Origin: an uncultured Pelagibacteraceae bacterium | GTDB taxonomy: Bacteria > Pseudomonadota > Alphaproteobacteria > Pelagibacterales > Pelagibacteraceae | Direction of reading: 5' to 3' | DNA length: 64,000 bases | NCBI GenBank assembly: GCA_902517615.1 | Contig: CABYCY010000002.1 | Location: 56,755-120,754 of the forward strand | Shown here: in pieces, positions 18,481 through 28,661 of the stretch | Layout of the letters: every line of letters starts with the position of its first letter | Position numbering within the stretch: the first letter of the stretch is position 1 | Translations under genes and position numbers: made by a program | The notes under the pieces: model-generated | What the model was told of the DNA's origin: nothing | Databases searched by the model: none | The model's input: the letters and a program-made list of their open reading frames with translations, nothing else

Positions 18481-19695
18481 ATGAGCAAAATCACCGTAAA
18501 AAACCCAGTAGTTGAGCTGGATGGCGATGAAATGACTCGTATTATATGGGAGTTCATTAAGAATAAGCTAATTCTTCCTTATGTTGACTTAGGTATTGAA
18601 TACTTTGATTTAGGAATGAAAAGTAGAGATAATACTAATGATCAAATAACAATTGAATCTGCAAATGCTATCAAAAAAATTGGAGTTGGAATCAAGTGTG
18701 CAACTATAACACCTGATGAAGCAAGAGTTGAAGAATTCGATTTGAAAAAAATGTGGAGATCTCCAAATGGAACAATAAGAAATATTATTGGAGGAACTGT
18801 TTTTAGAGAGCCTATTATTTGTAAAAATATTCCAAAACTTGTTCCTTCATGGACTGATCCGGTAATAATTGGAAGACATGCATTTGGTGATCAATATAGA
18901 GCAACTGATTTTAAAGTTCCCGGAAAAGGAAAAATGGAAATTAAATGGACATCTGAAGATGGAAAAGATGAAATCAAATATGAAGTATTTAATTTTACAG
19001 GGCCAGGTATTGCACTTTCAATGTACAATTTAGACAAATCTATTGAGGATTTTGCAAGGTCTTGTTTTAGTTACGGTCTAATAAAAAAATGGCCTGTTTA
19101 CATGTCAACAAAAAATACGATTTTAAAACAATATGATGGAAGATTTAAAGATATATTCGAGGAAATTTTTGAAAAAGAATATAAAAAAGAATTTGAAAAA
19201 AATAATTTAACTTACGAACATAGATTAATTGATGACATGGTTGCATGCGCAATGAAATGGAGTGGTAAATATATTTGGGCATGTAAAAATTATGATGGAG
19301 ATGTTCAATCTGATACAATGGCTCAAGGTTACGGTTCTTTAGGTTTAATGACTAGTACTCTTTTAACTCCTGACGGAAAAATAATGGAAGCAGAGGCAGC
19401 TCATGGCACTGTAACTAGACATTATAGAATGCATCAACAAGGTAAAGAAACTTCAACAAACCCTATTGCATCAATTTTTGCTTGGACAAGAGGACTTGGG
19501 CATAGAGGAAAGATAGATGGGAATGAAATTTTAATTAATTTCGCTAAAACTCTTGAAAATGTTTGCATTGAGTGTGTTGAAAATGGTTCTATGACTAAAG
19601 ATCTGGCCATACTTATTGGACCTGACAGCAAATACCTTACAACTAATCAATTTCTTGATGAAATTGATGGTAATTTAAAAAAGAAATTAAATTAA
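18481..19695 (+). CDS. icd: NADP-dependent isocitrate dehydrogenase
   Basis: TCA-cycle enzyme giving 2-oxoglutarate. The 404 residues match the homodimeric type common in alphaproteobacteria and eukaryotes: [17 protein letters not shown] at the start, [31 protein letters not shown] with the substrate-binding Ser/Asn/Arg, [12 protein letters not shown] and [12 protein letters not shown]. The 3' end overlaps the convergent alaS by 9 nt, so no intrinsic terminator fits between them. Confidence 0.97.
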   Translation: MSKITVKNPVVELDGDEMTRIIWEFIKNKLILPYVDLGIEYFDLGMKSRDNTNDQITIESANAIKKIGVGIKCATITPDEARVEEFDLKKMWRSPNGTIRNIIGGTVFREPIICKNIPKLVPSWTDPVIIGRHAFGDQYRATDFKVPGKGKMEIKWTSEDGKDEIKYEVFNFTGPGIALSMYNLDKSIEDFARSCFSYGLIKKWPVYMSTKNTILKQYDGRFKDIFEEIFEKEYKKEFEKNNLTYEHRLIDDMVACAMKWSGKYIWACKNYDGDVQSDTMAQGYGSLGLMTSTLLTPDGKIMEAEAAHGTVTRHYRMHQQGKETSTNPIASIFAWTRGLGHRGKIDGNEILINFAKTLENVCIECVENGSMTKDLAILIGPDSKYLTTNQFLDEIDGNLKKKLN

Positions 19696-22353
19696 AGTCT
19701 TAAGCTTTTCAAAAGCTTCCTCTATTTTTGTTTGATCTTGACCTCCAGCTTGGGCAAAATCTTTTCTACCGCCCCCACCTTTGCCACCAATAATTTCAGA
19801 TCCCACTTTAACAAACTGAACAGCATCAAACTTTTCAGTTAAGGTATCTGAAACCCCTACTGCCACTCCGACCTTGTCATCTTTGCTTGCAAATACAACA
19901 ACTATACCTTCACTTAAATCTTTTTTACCTTGATCTACAAGTTTTCTCAATTCTTTAGGTGGTAGTCCATCAATTGTCTGAAGTCTTAATTTGATCCCAT
20001 TAATTTCTTCATCTTTAATAATATTTTTTGACTTATCTTCTAAGATTGAATTAACTGAAATAGTTTCTAATTGTTTTGTTAAATTTTTAATTAAAGTTTT
20101 TTGATCGGATTGACCTAAATTAGGTTTACCTCCTAATTTAACTATTTGCTCACTTAAATCTTTAATTGTTTCTTCATTTTTCTCTGAAGATAAACTTGAT
20201 AATTTTTCTTTATTTTGGAGATATTCATCTAATTGTCTTTCTCTTAGAGCTTCAATTCTTCTTACACCTGCTGCAATTGATGATTGGCTAATAATCTTAA
20301 ATTTACCAATATCACCAGTGTTTTTAACATGTGTTCCTCCACATAATTCTGTTGAGAAATACTTGTCTCCTTCATCTCCCATTGAAAGTACTCTTACTTC
20401 TTCTCCATATTTTTCACCAAATAAAGCTAAAGCTCCATTTTCCACAGCTTCATCTGGCGTCATTAATCTAGTTTTAACTTCAGACTTTTTTGATACCATT
20501 GAGTTAACAAATTCCTCAATTTTATCTATCTCTTCGCTTAAAATTGGCTTCATATGGCTAAAATCAAACCTTAATCTACTTGGCTCCACTAAAGAACCTT
20601 TCTGCATTACGTGTGTTCCAAGCACTCTTCTCAAAGACTCGTGTAACAAATGAGTTGCGGAATGATAAGCTCGAGTATTATCTCTTCTTTCAACATTAAT
20701 TTTCAATTCTACACTTTCATTTAATTTAACTGAACCACTTTTTACTTTTCCATAGTGAACAAATAATTCACCCAGTTTCTTTTGAACATCTTTAACTTCA
20801 AATCTAAAATCATTTGTAACAATCTCGCCTGTATCACCAACTTGGCCTCCAGACTCTCCATAAAAAGGGGTTTGATTAACTATAATCATTCCCTCATCAT
20901 TTTCTTTTAACTCTTTAACTTCTTTATTATCTTTTAGTAATGATAAAGCAACTCCTTCAGCTTGATTTGTTTCGTATCCTAAAAATTCAGTTACACCTAA
21001 TTTATCTTTAATTCCAAACCACACATCTTCAACTGCAGCATCACCAGAACCTTTCCAATTTTTCTTTGCAAGCTCTCTACTTTCTTTCATTAGTGAGTGA
21101 AACTTTTCAGTATCAATTGACATCGATTTATTTCTTAAAATATCTTCTGTAAGATCTAATGGAAAACCATAAGTATCATATAATTTGAAAGCTACATTGC
21201 CTGATAAAACTTTATCTATTTTAGATATTTCTTCATTTAGAATTTTTATCCCTCTATCTAAAAGAACTAAGAACTTTTCTTCTTCCATTTTTAAAGTTTC
21301 TTTAATTAATGACTCTGCTCTTACAAGTTCAGGATAATTTCCAGACATTTCTTCTTTAAGTGTTTCAAACAAATTAAAAAAAACTGGATCTTTTGACCCA
21401 AGTAAATGAGAATGCCTCATTCCTCTTCTCATAATTCTTCGAAGAACATAGCCTCTTCCTTCATTTGAAGGTAAAACTCCCTCGGCAATTAAAAATGAGC
21501 TGGCTCTTAAATGATCAGCTATAACTCTAAAGCTTGATAGATTGGAACTATCTGATTTAACTTTTACTATTTCAGATGTTGAATTAATTATTTTTTTAAA
21601 ATGATCTGTTTCATAGTTGTCATGAGTCCCTTGTAATAAAGCTGCAATTCTCTCAAGACCCATACCTGTATCAACAGATGGTTTAGGAAGATTTATTCTT
21701 TTATCTTTTGTAATTTGTTCAAATTGCATAAAGACCAAGTTCCAAATTTCTATAAATCTATCTCCATCCTCGTCCTTAGTTCCAGGTAAACCGCCGGTTA
21801 AATGATCACCATGATCATAAAAAATCTCAGAACACGGTCCACACGGACCTGTCTCACCCATCGACCAAAAATTATCTGAAGTTGCTATTCTTATAATCCT
21901 ATTATCTCTAAAACCCGCGATTTTCTTCCAAAAATTGAAGGCTTCATCATCTTCATGAAATACTGTCACATATAGTCTATTTTTATCTATACCAAAATCT
22001 TTAGTAATTAAATCCCATGCGTAATGTATTGCTTGTTCTTTAAAGTAATCTCCAAAAGAAAAATTTCCTAACATTTCAAAAAATGTATGATGACGAGGTG
22101 TATAACCAACATTCTCTAGGTCATTGTGCTTTCCACCTGCTCTAACACATTTTTGAGAAGTAGTAGCTCTTACATACTCTCTTTTTTCTAATCCAGTGAA
22201 AACGTTTTTAAATTGAACCATTCCAGAATTGGCAAACATTAATGTAGGATCATTATTTGGGACCAAATTACTAGACGCCAAGATCTTATGGTCATTCTTT
22301 TCAAAATACTTTAGGAAAGTATTTCTTATTTCATTAAGTGTTTTGTCAGCCAT
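19687..22353 (-). CDS. alaS: Alanyl-tRNA synthetase
   Basis: Full-length 888-residue enzyme. The class-II core spans residues 1-240 ([42 protein letters not shown]), the editing domain carries [12 protein letters not shown] and the zinc Cys/His in CGGTHV, and the C-terminal domain ends [13 protein letters not shown]. It is transcribed in the same direction as recA but separated from it by a terminator. Confidence 0.98.
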   Translation of the reverse strand: MADKTLNEIRNTFLKYFEKNDHKILASSNLVPNNDPTLMFANSGMVQFKNVFTGLEKREYVRATTSQKCVRAGGKHNDLENVGYTPRHHTFFEMLGNFSFGDYFKEQAIHYAWDLITKDFGIDKNRLYVTVFHEDDEAFNFWKKIAGFRDNRIIRIATSDNFWSMGETGPCGPCSEIFYDHGDHLTGGLPGTKDEDGDRFIEIWNLVFMQFEQITKDKRINLPKPSVDTGMGLERIAALLQGTHDNYETDHFKKIINSTSEIVKVKSDSSNLSSFRVIADHLRASSFLIAEGVLPSNEGRGYVLRRIMRRGMRHSHLLGSKDPVFFNLFETLKEEMSGNYPELVRAESLIKETLKMEEEKFLVLLDRGIKILNEEISKIDKVLSGNVAFKLYDTYGFPLDLTEDILRNKSMSIDTEKFHSLMKESRELAKKNWKGSGDAAVEDVWFGIKDKLGVTEFLGYETNQAEGVALSLLKDNKEVKELKENDEGMIIVNQTPFYGESGGQVGDTGEIVTNDFRFEVKDVQKKLGELFVHYGKVKSGSVKLNESVELKINVERRDNTRAYHSATHLLHESLRRVLGTHVMQKGSLVEPSRLRFDFSHMKPILSEEIDKIEEFVNSMVSKKSEVKTRLMTPDEAVENGALALFGEKYGEEVRVLSMGDEGDKYFSTELCGGTHVKNTGDIGKFKIISQSSIAAGVRRIEALRERQLDEYLQNKEKLSSLSSEKNEETIKDLSEQIVKLGGKPNLGQSDQKTLIKNLTKQLETISVNSILEDKSKNIIKDEEINGIKLRLQTIDGLPPKELRKLVDQGKKDLSEGIVVVFASKDDKVGVAVGVSDTLTEKFDAVQFVKVGSEIIGGKGGGGRKDFAQAGGQDQTKIEEAFEKLKTLI

Positions 22354-22400
22354 ATTTTTAAAATACAGCTTTTTTATTCTATGTCTAGATACAGTTGGGA

Positions 22401-22428
22401 AAAAAGGCGCTTAAATTAAGCGCCTTTT
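22401..22428 (-). terminator. Rho-independent terminator of recA
   Basis: A near-perfect palindrome GGCGCTTA-AAT-TAAGCGCC lies between the recA stop (22447) and the alaS start. Read on the minus strand it is followed by a run of six T, so it ends recA transcripts. It is flanked by A/T runs on both sides. Confidence 0.9.
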
Positions 22429-22446
22429 ATTAATAAAGATAACCTA

Positions 22447-23598
22447 TTAATTCTTCTTAGGAGAAGTAGCTTCTTCTTTAGCAGCTTCTTCTTTTTCTGC
22501 TACTTTCTTTTCTTTCTCTAATTTCTCAGGATCTATTGGATTTCCTTCTATTTTCTCAGAAATCACACCAGCTTTTTCTCTAATTGCCATTTCAATTTCT
22601 GCAGCAACCTTAGGATTTTGAGCTAGATAAGTTTTGGCATTTTCTCTACCTTGACCGATCTTCTCACCTTTATAAGCGTACCATGCACCTGATTTTTCAA
22701 TTATATCTGCTTTAGAACCAAGATCGACTAGTTCGCCCATCTTGCTAATTCCTCTTCCATACATTAAGTCAAATTCAACAACTTTAAATGGTGGTGCAAC
22801 TTTATTTTTAACTACCTTCACTCTTGTAGAGTTACCGATAATTTCATCTTTATCTTTAATTGCACCTATTCTTCTAATATCCATTCTTACAGATGAATAA
22901 AATTTAAGTGCATTACCACCTGATGTTGTTTCTGGACTTCCAAACATAACTCCGATTTTCATTCTTATTTGGTTAATGAAAATCATCATTGTGTTCGTGT
23001 TTGAAATTGAACCTGTTAATTTTCTTAATGCCTGACTCATTAATCTTGATTGAAGACCAACATGATGATCTCCCATCTCACCTTCGATTTCAGCTTTTGG
23101 AGTTAAAGCTGCAACAGAGTCAATTACGATAACTGAAATAGAGCCTGATTTTACTAGCGTATCAGCGATTTCTAAAGCTTGTTCACCGGTATCCGGTTGA
23201 GAAATTAAAAGCTCTTCAGTATTAACACCTAATTTTTTCGCATAAACTGGATCTAATGCATGCTCTGCATCAACAAATGCACAAATTCCACCTGCTTTTT
23301 GAGCTTCGGCAACAACTTGTAATGCTAATGTCGTTTTTCCAGAAGACTCTGGTCCATAAACCTCAACAATTCTTCCTTTTGGCAATCCACCTATTCCTAA
23401 AGCCAAATCAAGACTTAAAGAACCAGTCGATACAGACTCTATATCCATAGCTCTTTTTTCTCCAAGCTTCATGACAGAACCTTTTCCAAAATTATCCGTA
23501 ATCTGAGCTATTGCAGCATCTAATGCTTTATTTTTTTCTTTAACATCCATTTCTTGATCTTTAGTAGATTTAACTACTTTTAGGTTACTTTTCGTCAT
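22447..23598 (-). CDS. recA: Recombinase A
   Basis: Strand-exchange ATPase and SOS co-protease. The 383 residues contain Walker [10 protein letters not shown] near residue 70, [31 protein letters not shown], the L2 region and an acidic/Lys-rich C-terminal tail. A GAGG ribosome-binding site precedes the ATG. About 50 bp upstream is a near-match to the alphaproteobacterial LexA box. Followed by its own terminator. Confidence 0.98.
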   Translation of the reverse strand: MTKSNLKVVKSTKDQEMDVKEKNKALDAAIAQITDNFGKGSVMKLGEKRAMDIESVSTGSLSLDLALGIGGLPKGRIVEVYGPESSGKTTLALQVVAEAQKAGGICAFVDAEHALDPVYAKKLGVNTEELLISQPDTGEQALEIADTLVKSGSISVIVIDSVAALTPKAEIEGEMGDHHVGLQSRLMSQALRKLTGSISNTNTMMIFINQIRMKIGVMFGSPETTSGGNALKFYSSVRMDIRRIGAIKDKDEIIGNSTRVKVVKNKVAPPFKVVEFDLMYGRGISKMGELVDLGSKADIIEKSGAWYAYKGEKIGQGRENAKTYLAQNPKVAAEIEMAIREKAGVISEKIEGNPIDPEKLEKEKKVAEKEEAAKEEATSPKKN

Positions 23599-23648
23599 TT
23601 TTTGCCTCTTTTTTTGTATTTTTTAACAGTCGAATCATAAAATAAATG

Positions 23649-23663
23649 TACACATTTTGTTCT
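23649..23663 (-). promoter_or_regulatory. Candidate LexA box upstream of recA (one mismatch)
   Basis: On the minus strand GAAC-AAAATGT-GTAC, one base from the alphaproteobacterial LexA consensus GAAC-N7-GAAC, 51-65 bp upstream of the recA ATG. Its first eight bases (GAACAAAA) are the same as in the perfect box before umuD. Confidence 0.55.
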
Positions 23664-23705
23664 CATTGGCAATATATTTATTAAAATTGATAAAAAAAGA
23701 TTGAA

Positions 23706-25004
23706 TTACTTAAGATTTAGATAATCGCTATTAAGTAAGCCTACAGATTTTAATACTTTATATTGAGCTAACAAATAGCTTCTTTCAGCTTCCGCAAGAT
23801 TTATTTTTGCATTAATTAGACTTGATCTTGATTGAAGAACATCAAATGTTGATCTACCAGATCCACTTTCATATTCAAAACTAATACCTTCAGTTGCAAT
23901 TTCTGAAGCTTTAACTTGTGATTGAACAGCTTTTAAAAAACTTCTAGAGGATTGTAAAGTTGACCAAGCCGCAGTTACAGTTTGAGTATTATTTCTTTGT
24001 GCATTTTCTAACAATAGTCTTTTCATACCTTTTGCTTGAAGATTTTTACTAACATTAGCTTTATTTTTTCCTCCAAATTGAAAAGGCCAAGTAACTGTTG
24101 CTTGCAAAACATCTTTTTCTCTTTCATCGTATGTTGAGCTCAAATCTTCATTATAAGTCCTTTCTAATGAAATTTTTGCTGTAGGTGAAAGATCAGATCG
24201 AGCTATTTTCACATCTAGTTCTGATTGACCATATTCTATTTCAGCTATAATTAGTTCAGGACTTTTTTGTAAGGATATTTTTTTTGCTTCATCTAGGTTT
24301 GATGGAATTTTAACTTGAGTAGTATAAATTTTTTTTAAATTTTCTTGATTACTAATTGTGCCAATAATATTTTCATAATTTAATTTACTAGTAATTATAT
24401 TGTTTTGAGAATCAATATATCTTGCTTGCGCTCCTGCAAGAGAAGATTGAGATTGTGCTAAGTCAGAAGCTGTAATTTGTCCCCTACTCACTCTAGCATT
24501 ATCTAGTTCAAATTGTCTCTGAAGTAGATTTATATTTTCTTCATTAATAATTAATTTTTCATAAGCTAAAATTAAGCCTGTATATGCTTCGATTGCTCTT
24601 AAAAATATTTCTTGCTCTTTTTTAATTAACTGTGCTTCAGATAAGTTTAAACCTAATTTACTTTTTTCATATTCTGTTTTTCTACCTTTTCCATCAAGTA
24701 ATGTTTGTTCAATTTTAATTGAACCTGTGGATGTATCAACATCTGCCACTGATGCATCGGCTCCTGCTTGGGTAGTAATTTCATTTGTTTCTTCAAAATT
24801 TTTTTTACCTGTAAGAGTTAAAGTTGGAAACAAATCACTTCTAGAAATATTCAAAACCTCTCTTTGTATTTCTAGATTTTTTCTCTCAGCTTGTAACTCT
24901 AAATTATTTTCATAAGTTTGTTTTAAAGCTTTATTGAGAGTTGCTGAAAATGCAGATAATGGAAGAATTATTAAAAAGATTATTGTTAAGAAAATTTTTT
25001 TCAT
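23706..25004 (-). CDS. TolC-family outer membrane efflux protein
   Basis: A 432-residue protein with Sec signal peptide (cleavage after FSA) and the two-fold outer-membrane-factor repeat: LKQTYENNLELQAERKNLE starts the first half, AKKISLQKSPELIIAEIEYGQSELD the second. Long Gln/Ala/Ser-rich helices form the periplasmic tunnel. It acts with an inner-membrane secretion or efflux pump that is not in this window. Its ATG overlaps the stop of the upstream kinase (ATGA). Confidence 0.93.
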   Translation of the reverse strand: MKKIFLTIIFLIILPLSAFSATLNKALKQTYENNLELQAERKNLEIQREVLNISRSDLFPTLTLTGKKNFEETNEITTQAGADASVADVDTSTGSIKIEQTLLDGKGRKTEYEKSKLGLNLSEAQLIKKEQEIFLRAIEAYTGLILAYEKLIINEENINLLQRQFELDNARVSRGQITASDLAQSQSSLAGAQARYIDSQNNIITSKLNYENIIGTISNQENLKKIYTTQVKIPSNLDEAKKISLQKSPELIIAEIEYGQSELDVKIARSDLSPTAKISLERTYNEDLSSTYDEREKDVLQATVTWPFQFGGKNKANVSKNLQAKGMKRLLLENAQRNNTQTVTAAWSTLQSSRSFLKAVQSQVKASEIATEGISFEYESGSGRSTFDVLQSRSSLINAKINLAEAERSYLLAQYKVLKSVGLLNSDYLNLK

Positions 25005-25927
25005 TTGTTGTATTTTATTGTCTTAATTTGATGATTGCTATTTAAATTTAAAATTATTGATGAATATTTTGGCGCATATTTAAACATATTTTGTGTAATT
25101 CTTTGATAAGTTTGCATAAAATTAATTACATCTCCTTTACTCATGATTTTATGATTAGATTTCTTCCTTGTTTTTAACCATAATTTTTTTTCCTGCTTCA
25201 ATCTCCATTTTTGCAATAAACTAAAGTTTTTTGCTTTTAAATAAATTAAACAATTTAGTTGTGAATATAACGTTTTGTATGAATTTTTTAATTGGTTATT
25301 AACATATTTTCTCCAAATAAGTTTTTGATCATTAACTTTTTCAAGAGAATTGATTGCTCTTTTTAATGTTTTATTAGATTCTGATCTTGCACCTACGCAC
25401 CACCCTTCAAATATAATTACATCGGGTCTCTGTTTAATATTATACCAATTTTTTTTTGGAAATCGGTCGTCAATAGCTTTATTAAAATTAGGAATTTTGA
25501 TTTTTCTGAAATTTTTACTTTTTGCTTGTTTAAAAAAATCTAACATTATTTTAATATCATGTGTTCCTGGAACTCCTCTTGTCATAAACATATGATGTAT
25601 TTTTTTTGATAGTCTAAACCTTTCTTTTCTTGTTTTATAAAAATCATCAATAGAAACTTTAAAAACTTTGAGTTTAAAATATTTTTCTAAAATTATTTTT
25701 AAAATTGAGCTAATAGTCGTTTTTCCTGTCCCTTGACCACCTGCTAATCCAACAATGTATGGTTTTTTATTATTAGCTTTTTTTGTAATCCAAAAACATA
25801 TTGGAATTAAAAACGCTTTAAGCATTCCTTCTTTATTAATAAATTTTTCTTTTGAAGTTTCTTGTGATTTAATAAATTTTATACAATCTTTTTTAACTTT
25901 TTCAAAACACTCAGCAGCAAATTTCAT
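25001..25927 (-). CDS. D-glycerate 3-kinase-like P-loop kinase
   Basis: A 308-residue protein with Walker A GLAGGQGTGKTT near residue 78, VSIDDFYKTRKER, RGVPGTHDIKIML and VIIFEGWCVGARSE. This set of motifs is shared by plant/yeast glycerate 3-kinase (GLYK/Tda10-type) and related uridine-kinase-like proteins. The likely product is 3-phosphoglycerate from glycerate, which would suit the glycine/serine economy of SAR11, but the substrate is inferred. It overlaps the TolC-family gene by 4 nt. Confidence 0.75.
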   Translation of the reverse strand: MKFAAECFEKVKKDCIKFIKSQETSKEKFINKEGMLKAFLIPICFWITKKANNKKPYIVGLAGGQGTGKTTISSILKIILEKYFKLKVFKVSIDDFYKTRKERFRLSKKIHHMFMTRGVPGTHDIKIMLDFFKQAKSKNFRKIKIPNFNKAIDDRFPKKNWYNIKQRPDVIIFEGWCVGARSESNKTLKRAINSLEKVNDQKLIWRKYVNNQLKNSYKTLYSQLNCLIYLKAKNFSLLQKWRLKQEKKLWLKTRKKSNHKIMSKGDVINFMQTYQRITQNMFKYAPKYSSIILNLNSNHQIKTIKYNK

Positions 25928-25934
25928 TGAATTT

Positions 25935-26300
25935 CTATTTTTTCTGGTCCATTGGATGATTTAGTCCATCAAAGAAAACTACATCATTTAAATCCTCTAC
26001 TTTAACCTCATCTACACAACCTAAATTAAATCCTGTCATTGCTGGAGCACTTCTGGGATTATGATGAGTATAAATTCCACATTCTTTACAAAAGTAATGA
26101 TTTGCAACTTTCGTATGATATTGATAAAGGCTTAATTTGTCTTGTCCTTTAGTAACTTTAAAATCTTCATTTTTAACCATACCCATCGTTGCATTTTTTC
26201 TTTTGCAAATTGAACAATTACATTTTACAATTTTTGCTAATTCGTTAATTGTAGCATTAATTTCTGCTTCAACAGCACCGCAATGACAATTTAATTTCAT
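25935..26300 (-). CDS. GFA / CENP-V family zinc protein
   Basis: A 121-residue protein of the glutathione-dependent formaldehyde-activating-enzyme family. Zinc-binding Cys clusters are visible: NCHCGAVEAE at the N terminus, KCNCSICKRKNA near residue 30 and FCKECGIYTHH near 70. Members of this large family have varied or unknown roles; one binds glutathione. It lies 15 nt from a VOC-family gene on the same strand. Confidence 0.88.
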   Translation of the reverse strand: MKLNCHCGAVEAEINATINELAKIVKCNCSICKRKNATMGMVKNEDFKVTKGQDKLSLYQYHTKVANHYFCKECGIYTHHNPRSAPAMTGFNLGCVDEVKVEDLNDVVFFDGLNHPMDQKK

Positions 26301-26315
26301 ATATCTACCTCTTAT

Positions 26316-26699
26316 TTATTTTAAATTACTTTTTGCTGCAATCTTGTTTCCATCTAGATCTCGGACATAAGCATAATAATTTCCATCACTTCTTACTCCT
26401 GGCCCTCCCTCATCAGTGGCTCCTCTTGAGATTGCAATTTCATAAAATTTTTCTACAGCTTCTTTTGACTCTGCTAGTAAAGTTATTTGCGTTCCATTTC
26501 CAAATGTTGCTGGTTCACCGTTTACAGGAGTTGTTACATAAAATAGCGCTTTGTCAGGTTCACTTGGATTAGCATAACCAATATATTTTTCTGTTGTTAC
26601 AGTTTTTTTTAATTTTAGAGGTTCTAAGACTGCATCATAAAACTCGCTCGATTTTTTATAATCATTTGAGCCAACCATCACAAAATCTATAATATTCAT
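26316..26699 (-). CDS. VOC-family (glyoxalase/dioxygenase superfamily) protein
   Basis: A 127-residue single-domain VOC protein beginning MNIIDFVMVGSNDYKKSSEFYDAVL and ending YAYVRDLDGNKIAAKSNLK. The usual first metal His is replaced (VMVGSND), and the final Glu position reads KIAAK, so the metal site may be incomplete. Substrate unknown. Cotranscribed with the GFA gene. Confidence 0.85.
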   Translation of the reverse strand: MNIIDFVMVGSNDYKKSSEFYDAVLEPLKLKKTVTTEKYIGYANPSEPDKALFYVTTPVNGEPATFGNGTQITLLAESKEAVEKFYEIAISRGATDEGGPGVRSDGNYYAYVRDLDGNKIAAKSNLK

Positions 26700-26707
26700 G
26701 AATAAAT

Positions 26708-26824
26708 TTATTTAATTTTTTTTATTTTTGTTTTTTTTAAAATTTTACTTATTTCATCTACTCTTATGGCAATAGCCAGTACTATTCCCAATATACCTAA
26801 TAACAACCAAGCTTCTAAATTTAT
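26708..26824 (-). CDS. Candidate 38-codon small membrane protein with no standard start codon
   Basis: Minus-strand reading gives (I/M)NLEAWLLLGILGIVLAIAIRV followed by a Lys-rich tail and a stop at 26708. One transmembrane helix with a positive cytoplasmic tail is a believable micro-protein, but the codon where the start is expected is ATA (26824-26822). The first standard start in frame is a TTG at 26806, inside the helix. A stop lies shortly upstream. It is too short for the ORF track. Could also be a decayed gene. Confidence 0.35.
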   Translation of the reverse strand: MNLEAWLLLGILGIVLAIAIRVDEISKILKKTKIKKIK

Positions 26825-26933
26825 ATATTTAAACTATCTCTGGTTGAAGTTATCCACAAGCCTACAAAATGTAGTTTCGATGTTCACGTTTTGATTCACT
26901 TTTGATTCAGTTACAGACTCAAAATACAACCTC

Positions 26934-26962
26934 TTGAGTGTATTGTATAAATGGTCTATAAA
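26934..26962 (+). promoter_or_regulatory. Promoter of umuDC
   Basis: TTGAGT (26934-26939), a 17-nt spacer and TATAAA (26957-26962). A start 7 nt downstream of the -10 would fall near 26969, inside the LexA box and only about 12 nt before the umuD ATG, so the mRNA would be nearly leaderless. Confidence 0.7.
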
Positions 26963-26965
26963 TAA

Positions 26966-26980
26966 GAACAAAACAAGAAC
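26966..26980 (+). promoter_or_regulatory. LexA (SOS) box of umuDC
   Basis: GAACAAAACAAGAAC is a perfect GAAC-N7-GAAC, the alphaproteobacterial LexA consensus. It starts 3 nt after the -10 and ends flush with the umuD ATG, so a bound repressor would cover the transcription start. Confidence 0.85.
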
Positions 26981-27376
26981 ATGAAACTAACAATACCTTA
27001 TTATTTACATAAAGCAGGTGCTGGTTTTCCTTCTCCTGCAACTGATTATATCGAAGAAGATATTGATCTGAACATGCATTTAATAAGAAATGTTCCAGCT
27101 ACCTTCATTATTAGAGTTCAAGGTAAATCTATGGTTGATGTTGGGATTAATGATGGAGACTTATTGGTTGTCGATAAAAGTTTAAAGCCAAAAAACTTTT
27201 CAACTGTGATTGCAAATATTCATGACGAACTTGTGGTTAAAACTTTAGTTCAAGAAAGAGATAAAAAATTTTTAACTTCTGGATCTAAAGAATTTTCTGA
27301 CAGAATTTTAATTAACGAAGAACAAGATATTTTTATTTGGGGAGTTGTTACTTATGTCATCCATTCTACGTACTAA
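26981..27376 (+). CDS. umuD: UmuD-like S24 peptidase, polymerase V subunit
   Basis: A 131-residue UmuD homologue. The N-terminal arm contains an A-G pair (HKAGAGFPSPATDY), the likely RecA-stimulated self-cleavage region. The catalytic Ser lies in VQGKSMVDVGI and the Lys in ANIHDELVVKTLV. After cleavage it partners UmuC in translesion synthesis. Its 3' end overlaps umuC by 23 nt and it sits directly behind an SOS box. Confidence 0.92.
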   Translation: MKLTIPYYLHKAGAGFPSPATDYIEEDIDLNMHLIRNVPATFIIRVQGKSMVDVGINDGDLLVVDKSLKPKNFSTVIANIHDELVVKTLVQERDKKFLTSGSKEFSDRILINEEQDIFIWGVVTYVIHSTY

Positions 27377-28631
27377 AAAAATAGCATTAATTGATTGTAA
27401 TTCTTTTTATGTTTCTTGCGAAAGATTATTTAATCCTAAAATAAGAAGAAAACCTGTTATTGTTTTATCTAATAATGATGGCTGCATCATTTCAAGATCT
27501 AACGAAGCAAAAGCCTTAGGTATTAAAATGGGAGAACCTTATTTTAAAGCAAAAGATATTATTCTTAAAAATAAAGTTGAGGTATTTTCATCTAATTATT
27601 CTTTATATGGAGATTTATCTAGAAGAGTAATGAGAACTCTTAAAAGATTTAATTCAGAAATAGAAGTTTATTCAATTGATGAAGCTTTTTTAGATTTATC
27701 AAACTTTCCTGATCAAGATGTTGAAAAAGTTGGAAAAGAAATTAGAGAAACTGTTTTGCAGTGGACTGGTATCCCAACAAGTATTGGAATAGCAAAAACA
27801 AAAACTTTAAGTAAAGTTGCAAATCATATTGCAAAGAAAAAAATATCAGGGGTAACAAGTTTAATTGGTATAGAAAACTTAGATCCTATTTTAGAAAAAG
27901 TAGAGATTAATGATATCTGGGGTGTTGGAAAGCAATTAACTAAGTTTTATCAAAAACATGGTATTTATAATGCTAAACAACTCAAAAATAAATCTAACAC
28001 ATGGATTAAAAAATCTTCTAATGTTTTAAGTTCAAGAACTGCAATGGAGCTTAGGGGAATTTCTTGTATTGGATTAGAGACAACTACAACTAAAAGAAAG
28101 AGCTGTGTTGTCTCAAGATCATTTGGAAAAAGAATTGAAACGTTCCAGGAATTAAAAGAAGCAGTTGCAAACTATTGTTTAAATGCATCTGAAAAAATTA
28201 GATCAGAGTCATTAGTTGCAAAAGCAATTACTGTTTTTGTTAGAACTAGCCCTTTCCAAAGAAATTTTGGATATTATTCAAATGCAAAAACAGTTGATTT
28301 TCCTATTGCAACAAACAATAGTATTGAAACAGTTAAAACAGCGGTTTCAATCTTGGAGGGTATATTCAAAAATGGCTATCGTTATCAAAAAGCAGGTGTG
28401 ATGCTAACAGGACTGTCTAATGCTAGTGACAAAACAAATTTATTTACATCTGAAAAAGATGAAAAAATAAATAGTTTAATGAGATCAATTGATAATACTA
28501 ATCATCGATATGGAAGATCTACTTTGAGTGTTGCAAGTGCTGGGGTTCATAAAAAATGGAATATGCGAAGACAGTATTCTTCTAAAATTGATACAGCTGA
28601 CTTTTATTGTTTACCAACTATTAGAGCTTGA
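27354..28631 (+). CDS. umuC: Translesion DNA polymerase V catalytic subunit
   Basis: Y-family polymerase. The protein opens with ALIDCNSFYVSCERLFNPKIR and has the catalytic SIDEAFLDLS block near residue 100, helix-hairpin-helix region NDIWGVGKQLTKFYQ and a C-terminal little-finger domain. I choose the ATG at 27354 (425 codons) rather than the TTG at 27345 because it lies closer to the conserved N terminus. Translation is probably coupled to umuD through the 23-nt overlap. Confidence 0.95.
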   Translation: MSSILRTKKIALIDCNSFYVSCERLFNPKIRRKPVIVLSNNDGCIISRSNEAKALGIKMGEPYFKAKDIILKNKVEVFSSNYSLYGDLSRRVMRTLKRFNSEIEVYSIDEAFLDLSNFPDQDVEKVGKEIRETVLQWTGIPTSIGIAKTKTLSKVANHIAKKKISGVTSLIGIENLDPILEKVEINDIWGVGKQLTKFYQKHGIYNAKQLKNKSNTWIKKSSNVLSSRTAMELRGISCIGLETTTTKRKSCVVSRSFGKRIETFQELKEAVANYCLNASEKIRSESLVAKAITVFVRTSPFQRNFGYYSNAKTVDFPIATNNSIETVKTAVSILEGIFKNGYRYQKAGVMLTGLSNASDKTNLFTSEKDEKINSLMRSIDNTNHRYGRSTLSVASAGVHKKWNMRRQYSSKIDTADFYCLPTIRA

Positions 28632-28661
28632 TTTATCTGACTTTTTTAATAAAAAAGAAGC

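Noticed and set aside
26890-26910. Direct repeat TTTTGATTCA upstream of umuD as a second operator
   Set aside because: It lies upstream of the -35 region and does not match the LexA pattern; in AT-rich DNA a 10-nt repeat is weak evidence.
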